From Cristatella mucedo (taxonomy: Eukaryota > Bryozoa > Phylactolaemata > Cristatellidae): DNA of 64,000 nucleotides. Of the stretch, positions 22,459 through 35,009 are shown piece by piece. The notes under the pieces are model-generated. The model was given only the letters and a program-made list of their open reading frames with translations, made no database searches and was not told where the DNA came from. The stretch covers positions 436,501-500,500 of the forward strand of contig WPIO01000032.1 in the NCBI GenBank assembly GCA_009760855.2, in the 5' to 3' direction. Within the stretch, counting starts at the first letter, position 1. Every line of letters begins with the position of its first letter. The translations under genes and the position numbers were made by a program.

Positions 22459-24871
22459 ATGTAATGTAATGTATCTCCGTCTGTAACTCCACAAAGCCAT
22501 AAAGACTACATGGGTGTTAGGCAGGAGAGTTTTGTACAGCTCGCTCATGGTCTCAGCGGCTTTCGGTACACACTCGGCAGCCAACAGACTTCGTCTCACC
22601 AAACAAAGAGAAAGTGGGAAGCATAGCAGAGTCAGGAGAGCAGTTGAGGTAGTGAGTAGCATGGAAGAAGCAGCTCTGGACCGCTGAAATGGATGAGTCA
22701 TAGTCGGCAGCCGGAGGGTAACTGTCGTTGCCTAAGAATTGTAGAAGCGGGTTCCACAGTCTAGGACCTGCTGAACTAAAGCTGCTGTCGCCAACGGTCT
22801 TTAAGCGGAGCAATGGAACAGCTAATTTATTGTCCACACAGGACCCGAGGGCACGAAAATGCTGAAACTGGTGCAGCAGTTCAGCTAGGTACGAATGAGC
22901 CAAGCCGTCGCGGGCTTCCTTCTGGGTCAGCATAAGAAACTTTGCTGTGCATCCGTTGATCAACCGGCATCCATCCTAGCTCTTTTAGCAAAGGAGACAC
23001 GTGCTCAAACCTCTGGGGCTTGAAACCTAGCCTTACAGCTATATTCATAGTCAGCTGCAGTGGGCTAGTTGCATTCTTTGGTAGCCCAGCCCAAAGGGAA
23101 TTACAATAATCAAGCCGACACAGAACTAAGGAGCTAGTTAAATTTTTGCAAGCCACCGTGGAAGGCAGCTCCTAATCTTGGATAGGGATAGGACGTGATG
23201 GCTAGCTGTAAAAGCATTCTTTTGAATTAGGCTTAAAGTTGTGGCCGTTGTCGAAAAAGACACCTACATTTCGAGCACGTGGTGATGGTCGCATAATAGC
23301 ATCACCTATTACAAGCTCAAGCCATTTAATCCAGCCACTCGCTTAGGGTGTCTTATGAGCAGCAGTTTGATATTTATCGTCATTTAGCTTCAAGAAGTTT
23401 TCCGATATCCATGATCGAATGTCGGCAAGGCAAGCATTCATTTTCTAAGGTGGTGCAGCAGATTCCGATGGTTTGAATGACAGATACAGCTTAGTATCGT
23501 CAGCATAAAAGTGATATCATATTCCATGGGCCTTAATCACTTTTCCCAGATGTTGAGTGTAAATGGAGAACAGCCAGAGACCAAGAACGGACCCTTGAGG
23601 GACTCCACAGGTGACCCGTCTCGTGTGCCAGACCTGACGCCCACACGACACGGATTGAACACGAACAGACAAGTACGATATAAACCTCGCCAGCGCGTTG
23701 TCTGCCAGATCGATCGCTGTTCTCAATCGTTCGAGTAGAAAATGGTGATAAATAGTGTCGATGGCAGCATACAGATCTAGCAGATCTAGCAGAGCTAGGG
23801 CAGTGACATTCCCGTCATCGTTGCCACGTAGAATGTCATTGTTAACATGGAGGAGAGCAGTTTCAGTGGAGTGCTGCCTCTTGAACCCTGGTTGAAATGT
23901 TTCCGAAATTTCATTCTTTTCAATATGTTCAACCAGCTGCTTAGCAACATTTTTTCAAGAATCCTTGCTAAGAAAGAAAGAAGGGAAACTGGGCTATAGT
24001 TTACAAGGACATCTGTATCAAATCAAGGCTTTTCAAGTATGGGTCTAACGATAACCGATTTGAAGGACTTGGGGACGACCCATTTTCCCAAAGAAGCATT
24101 ACAAATCTCGGTTATGAAAGGGCTAAGTTGTTCTGCCAGTGAAGACCACAGAGATGATGGTATAGGGTCTTCAGGAGACGAGCTCTTTTTGCTTTACCTT
24201 ATTAAGGTAGTCACATTGCATGCAGAAACCTCGGAAAATCTTTTAAGGAATGTCACAGGTTGTGATTCCGCAATTGCTCTAGTAGAAGAGGGCTTTATGG
24301 AGGCACGGATGTGCACAATTCTTTCATTAAGCAAGGCTGAAAACCATTTGGCTGAGCCCTTAATATCTGGGGAGTCAGACCTCTCAGCATTGGCCAATAG
24401 ATCGTTTACTGTCTTATAAATCTGTTTAGGGTCCGTCTGGCAGGAATTCAGCTTTAGTGTAAAAAAGAAGTCCTGGCTTTTTACTATGCAAACACTTCGA
24501 GAAATGACATGGCTGTTTGCGTAATCTAGTATCTCTTGAATAACATGACGGGTCGTCAAATTAGACATTACATAGTACATGTAAATGAACCTGTTAGAAG
24601 CATTCATTTCCTTTAAAAGAGCGGTTGGCTGTACAGCGTTTATCCGGATGGCCAATCTCAACTGTTTGCCAAACTCGCCTTGCATTATGACGTTCGTGGA
24701 ATGTGGATATTCTATGCTGTGAGCACATCTTTTTAAAACCTGATATGCTGGCTAGTTTAGCATTATCACTGCAGCCGGAAAGTTTAGAGCATTTTAATTT
24801 TCCGCAAGAAATAAGATGACATGTCGGACGACCACTGTCAATACAGCAAAGCTACGGGTCCAATCATTCTA
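22459..24871 (-). mobile_element. LINE A, unit 2
   Basis: As in unit 1. One extra A near 22937 splits the C-terminal frame (22553-22963 and 22881-23156), showing that the copies drift as dead sequence. Confidence 0.86.
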
Positions 24872-25281
24872 GCAGCGACGTTTGCAGAGTAAGCGTGCAC
24901 ACGAAGGTGCTTGCTCAACATCAGTCGAGGTTCGTGATCCTGCTTGATCCGTACGTCGGTTCAACATGTTCTCGAAAAGAATTTTAGGCTACATTGTGAC
25001 AGATTGTTTTGGACAGCATTATCAACCCATTAAAATTACACATACTTGAGCATCTACAGTACCTTCTTTAAGCAATAAACACTGCTTTTGTAGCTGTCTA
25101 ATAGCCTTTGTAGCTGCCAAAAACAGAATCGATTCAAGCCTCGAACCTTTAGAGAGCGGCTAATAACTTGCTGCCACTGAGTTTTAGCCCAAGGGTAAGG
25201 GGTACGCTTTGCAAAAACAGATCTATCGGGTATATATCGAGACAAAAACTATGCTATAAAAATACAGCCCCTTAACTCAGG

Positions 25282-25381
25282 CAGGTTTGAGTCCAGCAGT
25301 GGGCGATCCTTTATTGCACAATGCAAGGAAAAATAATATCGGTTAAGACTCTTTTGCCTCTACATAATCTAGGCTTTTGAA
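25282..25381 (+). mobile_element. Partial tRNA-derived SINE, unit 2
   Basis: Copy of the 12831-12930 fragment. Confidence 0.63.
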
Positions 25382-25655
25382 CCATGTAACCTTAGGTGTA
25401 GCAGTAATACACACTCGCCTATGCCGACAGTAATGCAAGCAGTATCATTCATGTATCCCCTATGACCGAACGTGCTCGATGCTGGAGGCATTTTGTAAGT
25501 GTCCTTTAAATAGAGTGCACTCACGTGTTCGGAAAAATAGATGTGCGTGGTTCCGATTTGAAGAGAATTTGCGTAGGACTAGAGTGGATTGAGGTATTCT
25601 CCAGTGCAACCCCAGTCGGTTGCAGTGCATTTCATTATACCCACAATGAGATTAG

Positions 25656-25741
25656 CAATAATAATAATAATAATGATGCATTTGCAAAAATCCTTAGATA
25701 AATGAATCTCATTCTAGGCACTTTACAAGTGTTGCAAAGGA
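25656..25741 (-). mobile_element. Solo LINE 3' end, unit 2
   Basis: Copy of the 13205-13290 element. Confidence 0.68.
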
Positions 25742-25779
25742 AGCGGTAAAGTATTACTTAGTGCTAACATTCACATAAT

Positions 25780-27942
25780 ATTAATAATAATAACTAGAGT
25801 AATAGTACATTTGTATAGCGCCCTCAGATAACTATATCTCTCTCTAGGCACTTTACAGACCAAGCATTACAAAATGTTTGGTGGTAAAGTCTGCAAGCAG
25901 CAGGCAAAGTATAAGCAGGTACATGCATACGAAGGATGAATCACAAAGACCCACCAAATGCTGTAATACTCAGGTGCATTTTAAGCTTCTTTTTAAATGT
26001 CATGTCTGGGGACATTGTGACATGAGTCGGTAGTGAGTTCCAGGCTTTGGGAGCATAGGAACTAAATGCAGGGTCTCTAACGGCTTTGAGGTTCGCACGA
26101 GGTATGGCTAATCGAATTGAGTCAGAACAGGACGTTGAAGGATTCTTCACCTAGTGGGAGAGTAGTTCTGATGGGTAGGCTGGAGCCAGAGAATAAAGAG
26201 ACCTAAAAGTAAGAGACAGATCATTGAAGTCGATTTGCTGCTGGATTGGGAGCCACTGCAGGTCGGCGAGAAGTGGTGTGATATGGCATTTGCGACGCTT
26301 ACGACAGATGAGCCTAGCTGCAGAGCTTTGCACCAGCTGGAAGCGCCTGATTGCAAATGCCTGTAGACTAGCAAGCAGTGAGTTACAGAAGTCAAGACGC
26401 GATGTCACACATGCATTAACCAGTTTAGATGTGTCAGCCCTGTCTAAACAAGCCCGAATTTTCGCAACTTTATGTAGCTGAAAGTGGGCAGATTTGACTG
26501 TGGAACTGATGTGCTCGTCTAACGGAAGGTCACTTCGGAATACGCAACCTATATTAAATGCAGATTCAGCAGGAGATATTCTGGCAGAGCCGATTTTAGG
26601 CTTTCTAATTTATGAATACTATTTGGTTTTTCTATAAATACTAAGTTGTTTTTTTTCATCATTCAATTTAAGAATGTTTGCTGCCATTAATTTGCAAACG
26701 TCATCAATACATGCAGCAAGAGCACACTGAAAATTCGCCGTGCTCGAGGCATGGTAGGGATCAAAGCAATGGTCTGCAACTGAGTTTCGTCTGCATAGCA
26801 GTGGAAGCCTAGACTGTGCTTGACGATCGCATCGGCAAGAGGGAGAATGTAATCTATGAAAAGAAGCTGACCGAGCCCTGAGGTACTCCGTACTCAGTAC
26901 TAAAGTGGTTACTCGGATGATCTTTTTCTGCTAACTTCAGTACTCCGGAGTCTCCCAATGAGATAGATCCTGAACCATTGCAGTGCAGTGCCAGTGATTC
27001 CGATGCGAGATTCAAGACCATGGAGGAGGACTTTTTGAACAATAGTGTCAAAGCTGCTGAAAGATCAAGCAGGACAAGCAGAGAGACTTTACCTTAAGTC
27101 TGCATTCATGAGAAGGTCGTTCGTTATGCACCCTAAGCGATGCTGACTCTGTGCTGCGATTAGCTCTAAATACAGACTGTAACTAACTTTCTAGGTTTGC
27201 GGTCTCAATATAATGGTACAGTTGATCTGCCACAACGTTAATAATAATAATATTGCACTTGATAAAGCGCCCTCAGAGAACCTAATCTCTTTCTAGGCGC
27301 TTGCGTTCCAGTGTCTTTGATAGGAACGGGAGAAGAGGGACTGTATGGAAGGTGCTCAAAGTATCTCAGTCTAGGATTGCTGTCTTAATTAGTTACCTGA
27401 CTAAAGCCTCTTTGAAAGATGCTTGGACCAGGCCTTAGGCTAAGTACATATGTATAATGTTAGTTATGCACGGCAGCAGAAAATCCAAGCATCGTAGAAG
27501 TAGAACAGTAGAATAGGGTCTAGAGGGCTACTAGTCTTCTTGGATAGGGAGATACATTTTTGCATAAGGTAACTCGTGGCCTCATTGAACGTAGACATCG
27601 AGGTAGTGCACGTAATCGATGGACACGAGTCCTGTGTTAACGTAATTGAGGACAATGAGTACAAAAGGAATGCCACAACCCTAACGATGGACCCTCTGAT
27701 CTTGTCTACTTCGCTGACAAAGAAGCTAGATAAGCGATCGGCTAGGTTTCCACAAGGATAACTTGGTAAAAACTAATCTGGGAGCAGTTAAGGAGAGCAA
27801 ATTTATAATGGATGCGTTCAATTGAGTGCTGGTTGCCAGTTTGGCTGAAATTACTAGAAATGGATCGACTGCAGTACGCATGCCCCTTCCTAATGTTCTT
27901 CTAGCTGACAAATTAGAAGGAAAGTGGTCTCTTTAAGGCTTA
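25780..27942 (-). mobile_element. LINE B, unit 2
   Basis: Retains the 129 bp (26516-26644) that unit 1 has lost, and carries the 66-bp LINE-tail insertion at 27237-27302. Confidence 0.83.
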
Positions 27943-27951
27943 TACACTGAG

Positions 27952-27953
<2 letters not shown>

Positions 27954-28024
<71 letters not shown>
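27954..28024 (+). repeat. (GA)n tract 1, unit 2
   Basis: Pure GA repeat, slightly shorter than in unit 1. Confidence 0.95.
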
Positions 28025-28026
<2 letters not shown>

Positions 28027-28790
28027 CAGAAGACTGCCTCTACAGCTAGCCATCACATCCGATCCCTATCAAAGATTAGAAGCTGTCTCCCACAGTGGCT
28101 TGTACAAAATTGAACTAGCTCTTTAGTTTTGTCCCGGCTTGATTATTGTAATTCCCTTTTGGCTGGGCTGCCAAAGAAAGCTATTATGCCACTACAGCGG
28201 ACTATGAATATGGCTGAAAGGCTGGTCTTCAAGTCCCAGCGGTTTGAGCACGTGTCACCTTTGCTGAAAGAGCTAGGATGGTTGCCGGTTGAGCAAAGGA
28301 TATAGAGCAAAGTTCTTACGCTGACCCACAAGGCCCGCCACGGCTTGGCTCCTTCGTACCTAGCGGAACTGCTGCATCAGTTTCAGCCTGTTCGCACCCT
28401 CAGGTGTTGTGTCTCCTGTGTGGACATAAATTAGCTGTCCCATTCCTCCGCTTAAAGACAGTTGGCGACAGAAGCTTCAGCTCTGCAGGTCCTAGACTGT
28501 GGAACTCGCTTCCACAATTCCTGCGCAACGACATCTACTCTCCAACTGCCGACTATGGCACATCTTTTTCAGCGGTCCTGAACTGCTACTTCTATGCTAC
28601 TCACTACCTCAACTGCTCTCCTAACTCTGCTATGCTTCCCACTTTCTCTTTGTTTGGTGAGACGAAGTCTGTTGGCTACCGAATGCGTACCGAAAAGCCG
28701 CTTAGGCTGTGAGTGCGCTATGCAAAACTCTCCTGCGAAACACCCACATGGTATTTTTGACTTTGTAGAGTTACTGACGGAGATACATAC
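28025..28790 (+). mobile_element. LINE C, unit 2
   Basis: Same insertion as at 15454-16216. Small indels near 28405-28425 and 28696 break the long frame that is open in unit 1. Confidence 0.84.
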
Positions 28791-28982
<192 letters not shown>

Positions 28983-29260
28983 CAAATAGTGTGGACGCGA
29001 AAAAAGAAGCCAACTCTTTGATCACGAACCTTTTGGTCAACACAGTTACTTGCGACAGGATGGTGACAGCGCGATGTTTACTTGAAGCTTTACACATGCA
29101 CTCCTTAAAGAGACATGTCCGCTTTTGTCATGTGACACTAATCTTTTGTTGGCATATGAAAGCACGGAACTAAATTCAAGCTCTAGTGCAACGAAGATGG
29201 CTTGCAAGACCCAGATATATTTATCAGCTAGGTTTCCTCTTTCCTTTTTCCTTTTAAATA

Positions 29261-29424
29261 AAGGAACACTAGCTGATTTAACAATCTTTTTTTTAAAGCG
29301 ACAAAAGAGCCTTTACGGCTATCACCACCACTTGCAGTCGCAATCTAGGATTGCCAATCGCAGGATTCTAACACACAACCTTGGGACCAAGGTCACGAAA
29401 GCAACCACCTTACCTAATGCGCTA
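29261..29424 (-). mobile_element. tRNA-derived SINE, unit 2
   Basis: Copy of 16711-16872 with one or two extra Ts in the internal T run. Confidence 0.8.
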
Positions 29425-29883
29425 TTCCTTTCTGCAAACATCTGAATTCTCTCAATTTAAAATAAATTGTTCTCAAAGGTGATAGCTTTATTTCATCTGG
29501 CCCAATAATGGTGAAGCTGTTGTGAATTCCCTAGCAGTTGGTGGTGGTTTTTTTCCTTTGCCACTAGTAAAGACTTGCTCATTTGGAAGATCAAACACCT
29601 AATCGATTAGTCTGGTGAATGCCTTTGTTGCCAACCTATTCTTGAAGCCGCAGGTTAAACATTTTCACTTGAAATTGAAAGCTCAATTCGGTCAGTCTGA
29701 ACCTTAAAAAGAATCATTCAAGGATAATCAACTTATTACTTGCTGAAGAAACATAATCAGTGGCTACTAGTTTGCTCTAATTGCTAAACTTAATGCTGAT
29801 TGGAAATTTCTAGATTTATATAATCTCTCGGAAAAGTCAGAAGATTTAAGGCTGAAAAGTCAGTTTTATGGTTACATCCAATA

Positions 29884-30244
29884 GTTGCACTTGTCATTTA
29901 TACCTTTTGGATAGACTGTGAAAGCTGATAAGCTGAATGCCTATTCGGAGATATTCTATCGCGGTTCAACTTAGGCTAAACCAAGATAAATTAAAATATT
30001 CCTCTCGAGACACGCAACACCTAGGCGGCAGTAGAAATCTCTCATCTATTTAATGGTGCATAGCAAAGCCCCAAAAAAAAGTGCTCATGATTTAGTATGT
30101 CCTTTTTGACGACTGCTTACGACTCTCACAGTTGAGAGCAGGACTTAGCTCATTGGTACGGTGTTTTCCGCTTCACAATCAAGGCAATAAGCTCGAGCTC
30201 ATTGGCTGACAATACTTTATTGCTTAATACAAGCGGTATTTATA
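29884..30244 (+). repeat. Block shared with 61035-61420, unit 2
   Basis: Copy of 17340-17700. Confidence 0.48.
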
Positions 30245-30437
30245 GTGGCTAAGGTCCGTCATTTTCTATTTTTTCGATTAGTTAGAGTTGCTTATGGTAC
30301 TCAACTGGGCCATTAGAGTCTAATGCAATAAATTACACAACACCATTGACAATAATACTATTCGTATTGCGCATTTAGATATATGAATTTTTTCGGTTAG
30401 TTAGGCTACTAATTAGGAGAACAACACTCGGCCAAGG

Positions 30438-31270
30438 GAACTTAAGCAACTTCCGCCGTCTCTATTCTACCGTTCCTATCAAAGACGATGGAACGACTTA
30501 TGGCATACCAGTTGAACTCTTATATTGAAACTTCAAACCTAGCGTGCGAGTTCCAGTTTGGTTTCAGATGCAATCAGTCCCCCCCCCGAGTCATAAATGC
30601 CTCGGGTGAATGGTGAAGTTTTCAGGAATTAAGAATTGAGTAGAATTTCTCTACTTGTCTTGGCTGTATCTTTCGGCAGCGTTCAAGGCGATTGATTGTA
30701 AAGTACTTTTCGATAGCCTCTCATCTCAGCTAGGAATCACTGGCACAGCACTCTAATGGTTCAGACCCTTTCTCAGTAAGAGACTACAGAGACTATTAAT
30801 GTGAACTGGCAAAGATATCTTATTAATCACTAAAGTACGGTTTTGTTCAGAGCTCAGCACGCGGCCTGCTTATTTTCAGAGTTTTTAATCTTATTCTCAC
30901 CGATGTGATCACATGCCTAAGCTAGGCTTTCACTTCAATGCAGGTAATAAAGGCTTTCACTTCTATGCACATGACACTCAGCTGTACGTTTAATTTGATC
31001 CCTCGCTGCCTCCACCAAGTCAAATTCTCTCAACTCGACCTCCCCCGCTCATGTATTGCTGACATTCGCACATGGATGGCAACAAACTTTATTGAATTGA
31101 ACGACGGTTAAAGCAACTTACTAGCCATGGGCAAAACTCGTGCAAAAAATCCTTTGTAGACCGTGCATTTTGTTGGTAGACCCCAAAGCCCGGAACTCAC
31201 TTCCGACTGATTTAATGGCATCACATGACTTGACAAAATTTAAAACGAAGCTAATCCTCATGTAGCTGTA
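30438..31270 (+). mobile_element. LINE D, unit 2
   Basis: Copy of 17895-18725 with a shorter C run (about 30579-30587). Confidence 0.74.
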
Positions 31271-31463
31271 TTTTATATGTTAATAATTTGGGTGTCACCT
31301 TTAGCAATGTAATGCATTTTGATATTCCATGTGTTACCACAAACCGTCTTGTCATGCTTATTTTACGGTTTATATGCAGTTTTGTGAAAGAGGTAAAGTT
31401 CTTTGAGAGCGCTATGCCAATTTTCTGTAAACAATATCGCTATATTCAATTGCACCTGATGGT

Positions 31464-31513
<50 letters not shown>
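31464..31513 (+). repeat. Poly-G run of 50, unit 3
   Basis: Fifty consecutive G replace about 58 bp of GGGCGGGGTAGGG-type sequence found at this place in units 2 and 4. The flanks (CACCTGATG before, CAGGACAAGGAATGAGG after) are normal. Probably a sequencing or consensus artefact; see findings. Confidence 0.9.
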
Positions 31514-31516
<3 letters not shown>

Positions 31517-31598
31517 GACAAGGAATGAGGCAGGGCAGGGCAGCGCAGGGCAGGGCGGGGAAGGGCAGGGCAGGGCAGGGCAGGACAAGGGATCGGGC
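31514..31598 (+). repeat. GGGCA-type minisatellite remainder, unit 3
   Basis: Matches the second half of the unit 2 array. Confidence 0.88.
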
Positions 31599-32461
31599 AG
31601 GGGAACAGTATCTCAAGACTGCTAGTCTTTTACTGCGTTATTCCCGAAGGCTAATTCCCTAAGAGGTGTTATTGACAGGATACCCTTGCAGCTTGACAGA
31701 CACACACACTGATTCTCTAATCGGTGTTTCAGTTTCGTGATCGTAATCGTCAGCTCCTCATTAAGCCGCTCTCTTCGATAACTGCTTGTCGCTTAAAAGC
31801 TAAATTCAGATTTACACTTCCGCAGCTAGTGATCGTGGTCGACCAATCACTAAGTTTAAGGTCTGCCTACCCTGATAGAATTCCAAAAGTCGTGATTGAC
31901 CGATGGACGATCAAAAAACAAGCAATTTGGGTAGCTGGCAACTAGGAAATGTATACAAGACTCGAATCCACTCATAAATGGGTGCTGTAAAGCTATTCGG
32001 ACTGTACTCCCATCAGCCGTCACGGCTTAGTCAAGTAGTCCGAGATCAGTCGCACGCCCACATTCACCACTGCAAGCGGATGACGTAACCGAATACAAGG
32101 TCGAGGGACATCTAGTCTTGCTAATACCAATCGAGAAATTTGTGACATGGAGCAGGAGATTAATTTGGGTTGCCTGTTGACTAATTTATGCGGAGCTGTT
32201 TGCAGTTCAGCAGTTATAGTTTTTGTGTAACCTAGTTGCATCATGGACGCAGCATAGCGGCACCTGATAAAATCGCCGGAGAGGGGCGTTTCACAATCGC
32301 TTGTATTAAAACATTCAGGGTAACCTGCCAACTCGTTGCATCGGAATTTCGTCTACGGAGCAATGCATTCGGATTTGGCTGCCACTGTTGGTGCTAGATA
32401 GGAGCGCATTAAGCTTAATCATGAAACTGGCATTTTGCCCTAAGCTTCCTTTGGAAACATA

Positions 32462-32637
32462 CAGTTGGGCGTGGTTCATGCATATTTATCCACTGCCTCC
32501 GGCTAACGCCTGGCAGTAAGGCTTGGCTGCTGTAATTAAGGATCGCGTTCTCCGTATTTATACCCGTCAAAGCTCACTGAACCGGCACAAGACAGCTCTG
32601 AGCAGCTCTGGCAAGTTTCGGTGCTGAGACGTCAGTC
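32462..32637 (+). promoter_or_regulatory. Proximal promoter of the unit 3 gene
   Basis: TATTTATA at 32555-32562 and TAATTA at 32533-32538. All conserved blocks are intact although the coding sequence is frameshifted. Confidence 0.78.
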
Positions 32638-33230
32638 ATGAAGATAGCCGTGGTCGTACTCGCTCTATGCGTTCTTTCGGTTCAAGGTGAGTGCTCGGCG
32701 TTGAGTCTTGTAGGCAGCTGCCCAGTCACTCAGTCATGTCTTACCATCGTTCTCAAAAATGCCACGTCCCGCTGTACTCAAAGGACGGTGAGAAGGAGCG
32801 TTCTAAAAGCGCATTGCAACCGAGTGCTATATTGCAAGGACTAAATCGTGACATTTACTTGTTGCAGCAGGTGGATGGGGAGGAAAAGAAAGCAACAACA
32901 ACAACAACAACAACAATAACAACGCTGGCGGAAATAACAACAACAATAATAATAACAAACAACGCTCGGGGTCACCACGAAAGGACCGTCATCAAGAAGG
33001 TTCCAGTGCCCTACACGGTGGTTGAGAAAGTTCCACAGCCTTATGAGGTCATCAAGGAGGTGAAGGTTCCCGTGGAAGTGATCAAGGAGGTCAAGGTACC
33101 AGTGGAGGTCATCAAGGAGGTGAAAGTGCCCTATCCAGTGGTTGAGAAAGTGCCAGTTCCCTATACAGTGGTGGAGAAAGTCCCTGTTCCGGTGAAAGTT
33201 CACCGCGAGTACGAGCCTGAAGGATGGTAA
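32638..33230 (+). pseudogene. Asn-rich, VPVPY-repeat gene with a one-base insertion (unit 3)
   Basis: Exons 32638-32686 and 32868-33230. Identical in plan to units 1, 2 and 4 except for one extra A in the second Asn tract (AAC AAA CAA at about 32956-32962). Read with the conserved splice sites, the frame leaves the Asn code there and meets a stop before completing the first decapeptide repeat, so the repeat domain and EYEPEGW would be lost. A continuous frame from 32691 joins a Thr-rich reading of the Asn codons to the repeats, but no AG acceptor at the exon edge gives that frame from exon 1. There is also an extra A after the stop. Either a real pseudogene or a homopolymer error, since unit 3 has several other one-to-three-base homopolymer gains. 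Confidence 0.7.
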
Positions 33231-33280
33231 AATGTTGCGGATAAGCTATTCGCAATGGATAGGCATTATAATTTTAGGTG

Positions 33281-33286
33281 AATAAA
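33281..33286 (+). terminator. Poly(A) signal AATAAA, unit 3 gene
   Basis: Same context as in the other units. Confidence 0.72.
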
Positions 33287-34800
33287 TTATGTACATGTAC
33301 CTGTAAATGTGCATCTGTATCGGATTATGCTTATTAGAGTTCAAAGACTTGCTTAGTTTGATGGTCTAAAAGCTATGCTAGCAACGTGTTTCCCAAAATA
33401 AGGAACCCTTACCACATTTCTCAACAATATATTCCTTAGTAACGGCCAATGTGGTTTGCTGGTAATTAGCGAATTTAACTTGATTAACAGAAAAAAGAAA
33501 GTCAGATTTGGTAGTTTTTTCTTGACGGAATGGTGACTTGGATGGGCGGACAGAAAGTCACCCAAGCCTTACGTAAGAATATCGCTGGTTCCGACAAGCT
33601 ATGTCTAAGTGATGAAGCTTAATTATTTTAGAGCGAGTACAAAAATCAGTAAAAGCACTACCGGATAAATCAATTTCTTTCATAAGTTTGCTAGCAGGAA
33701 AACCATTCGATAGGCCAATGATGTACGCTAATACCTGAAAATATTTCGAGGCGTGTCTTTACTTTAATTGCATATTTTAGGCAGCATATGTGAAGGTTTA
33801 TGTAGAAACGCTGATCGGAAGAGTCCTTTCGCAAAAGGAACTGCCAAAAAGGCGTCGTACAGCCGATTTAAGCTGTGCTAAAGTCGTTCGAGAAAATGGG
33901 CAACACACATACATTTTCCACAGAACTACATGTTCTGCGCCCAGATTTAAATAATGACGATTATTTAGGGTAGGTACGAGATAAAGCTTAAAAGAAGATT
34001 GAGCTAAGCTCGTTTAGTGAACTATAGCTACTAGTTGCGACCGAAATTTCTATCCGAACTTTCTCTTAGTCAGGGCTCAGTCTTCTGATGAGGCAAAGAG
34101 TGCTGACTTGCTCGAAGTGAGCTCACGCACAGCCATATACATATTTTGTTTTCCACGTCATTACGATCATGATAGCACTACTACGCATAGCGTTCAAGAA
34201 TGTGCTTAAAGGGCAACCAAATAATAATTTAACTCATTGGGGTTATGTACAACCTCAAGCGATATATGGCAATTGACTGAGATGGCAGCAGAAAAAAGCA
34301 ATCAGTAATCCCCATTCAGATCCCTCGAAAATAAGTAAAGTGGCTGAGAAAAGCTCCGACTTTGCTTGCGTGTAATAGCACAATGTTTGTAAAGTCCACC
34401 CAGAGTTTTAGCCCATTGAGGATGTTCGATTTCGGATAATGTCTCGGGTAATGTAATGTAATGCAATAAGCAAAATAAGCCGCACATAAACCACACACCT
34501 GCTGTGCAAAGCTCCGATTTAAAATGCATTAAACAGGCCACGTTTTTTAAGTGCACCTCTTCCTGGAAAAAGAGTTTGAAGACACCTATTGAGTTGCACG
34601 TAATTCGCCTTCATTGCATCTGGTCGTCAGTTTCCCGTTTGGAAACGTGTGATATCAATCTCCACTCTGTCCACCTCTTTGAAAACGGTCCGATGAATTT
34701 GAATAACGATAGGGGTTGGCAATCAACGGTCTATTGAAAGGCATGGTGCCATTTAAGGAATGACATGATTTAAATAGATATAAATACATATATACATATG

Positions 34801-34844
<44 letters not shown>

Positions 34845-35009
34845 CGGAAACAAGTAGGCCATTTCATTGGAATATATAAATTACGATAAATAATAAATTA
34901 ACCCCAAATACAGGTAATTTCATCAATATTCAAGCCCATCAACACTTGAATAAATCCGAAATGATAGTACTGCCAGCTTACGAACGTCAGGGAATCGTCA
35001 ACGCAACGA
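33287..35009. other. Intergenic, unit 3; no gene seen
   Basis: Same as 8294-10008, with an (AT)n run at about 34804-34839. Confidence 0.5.
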
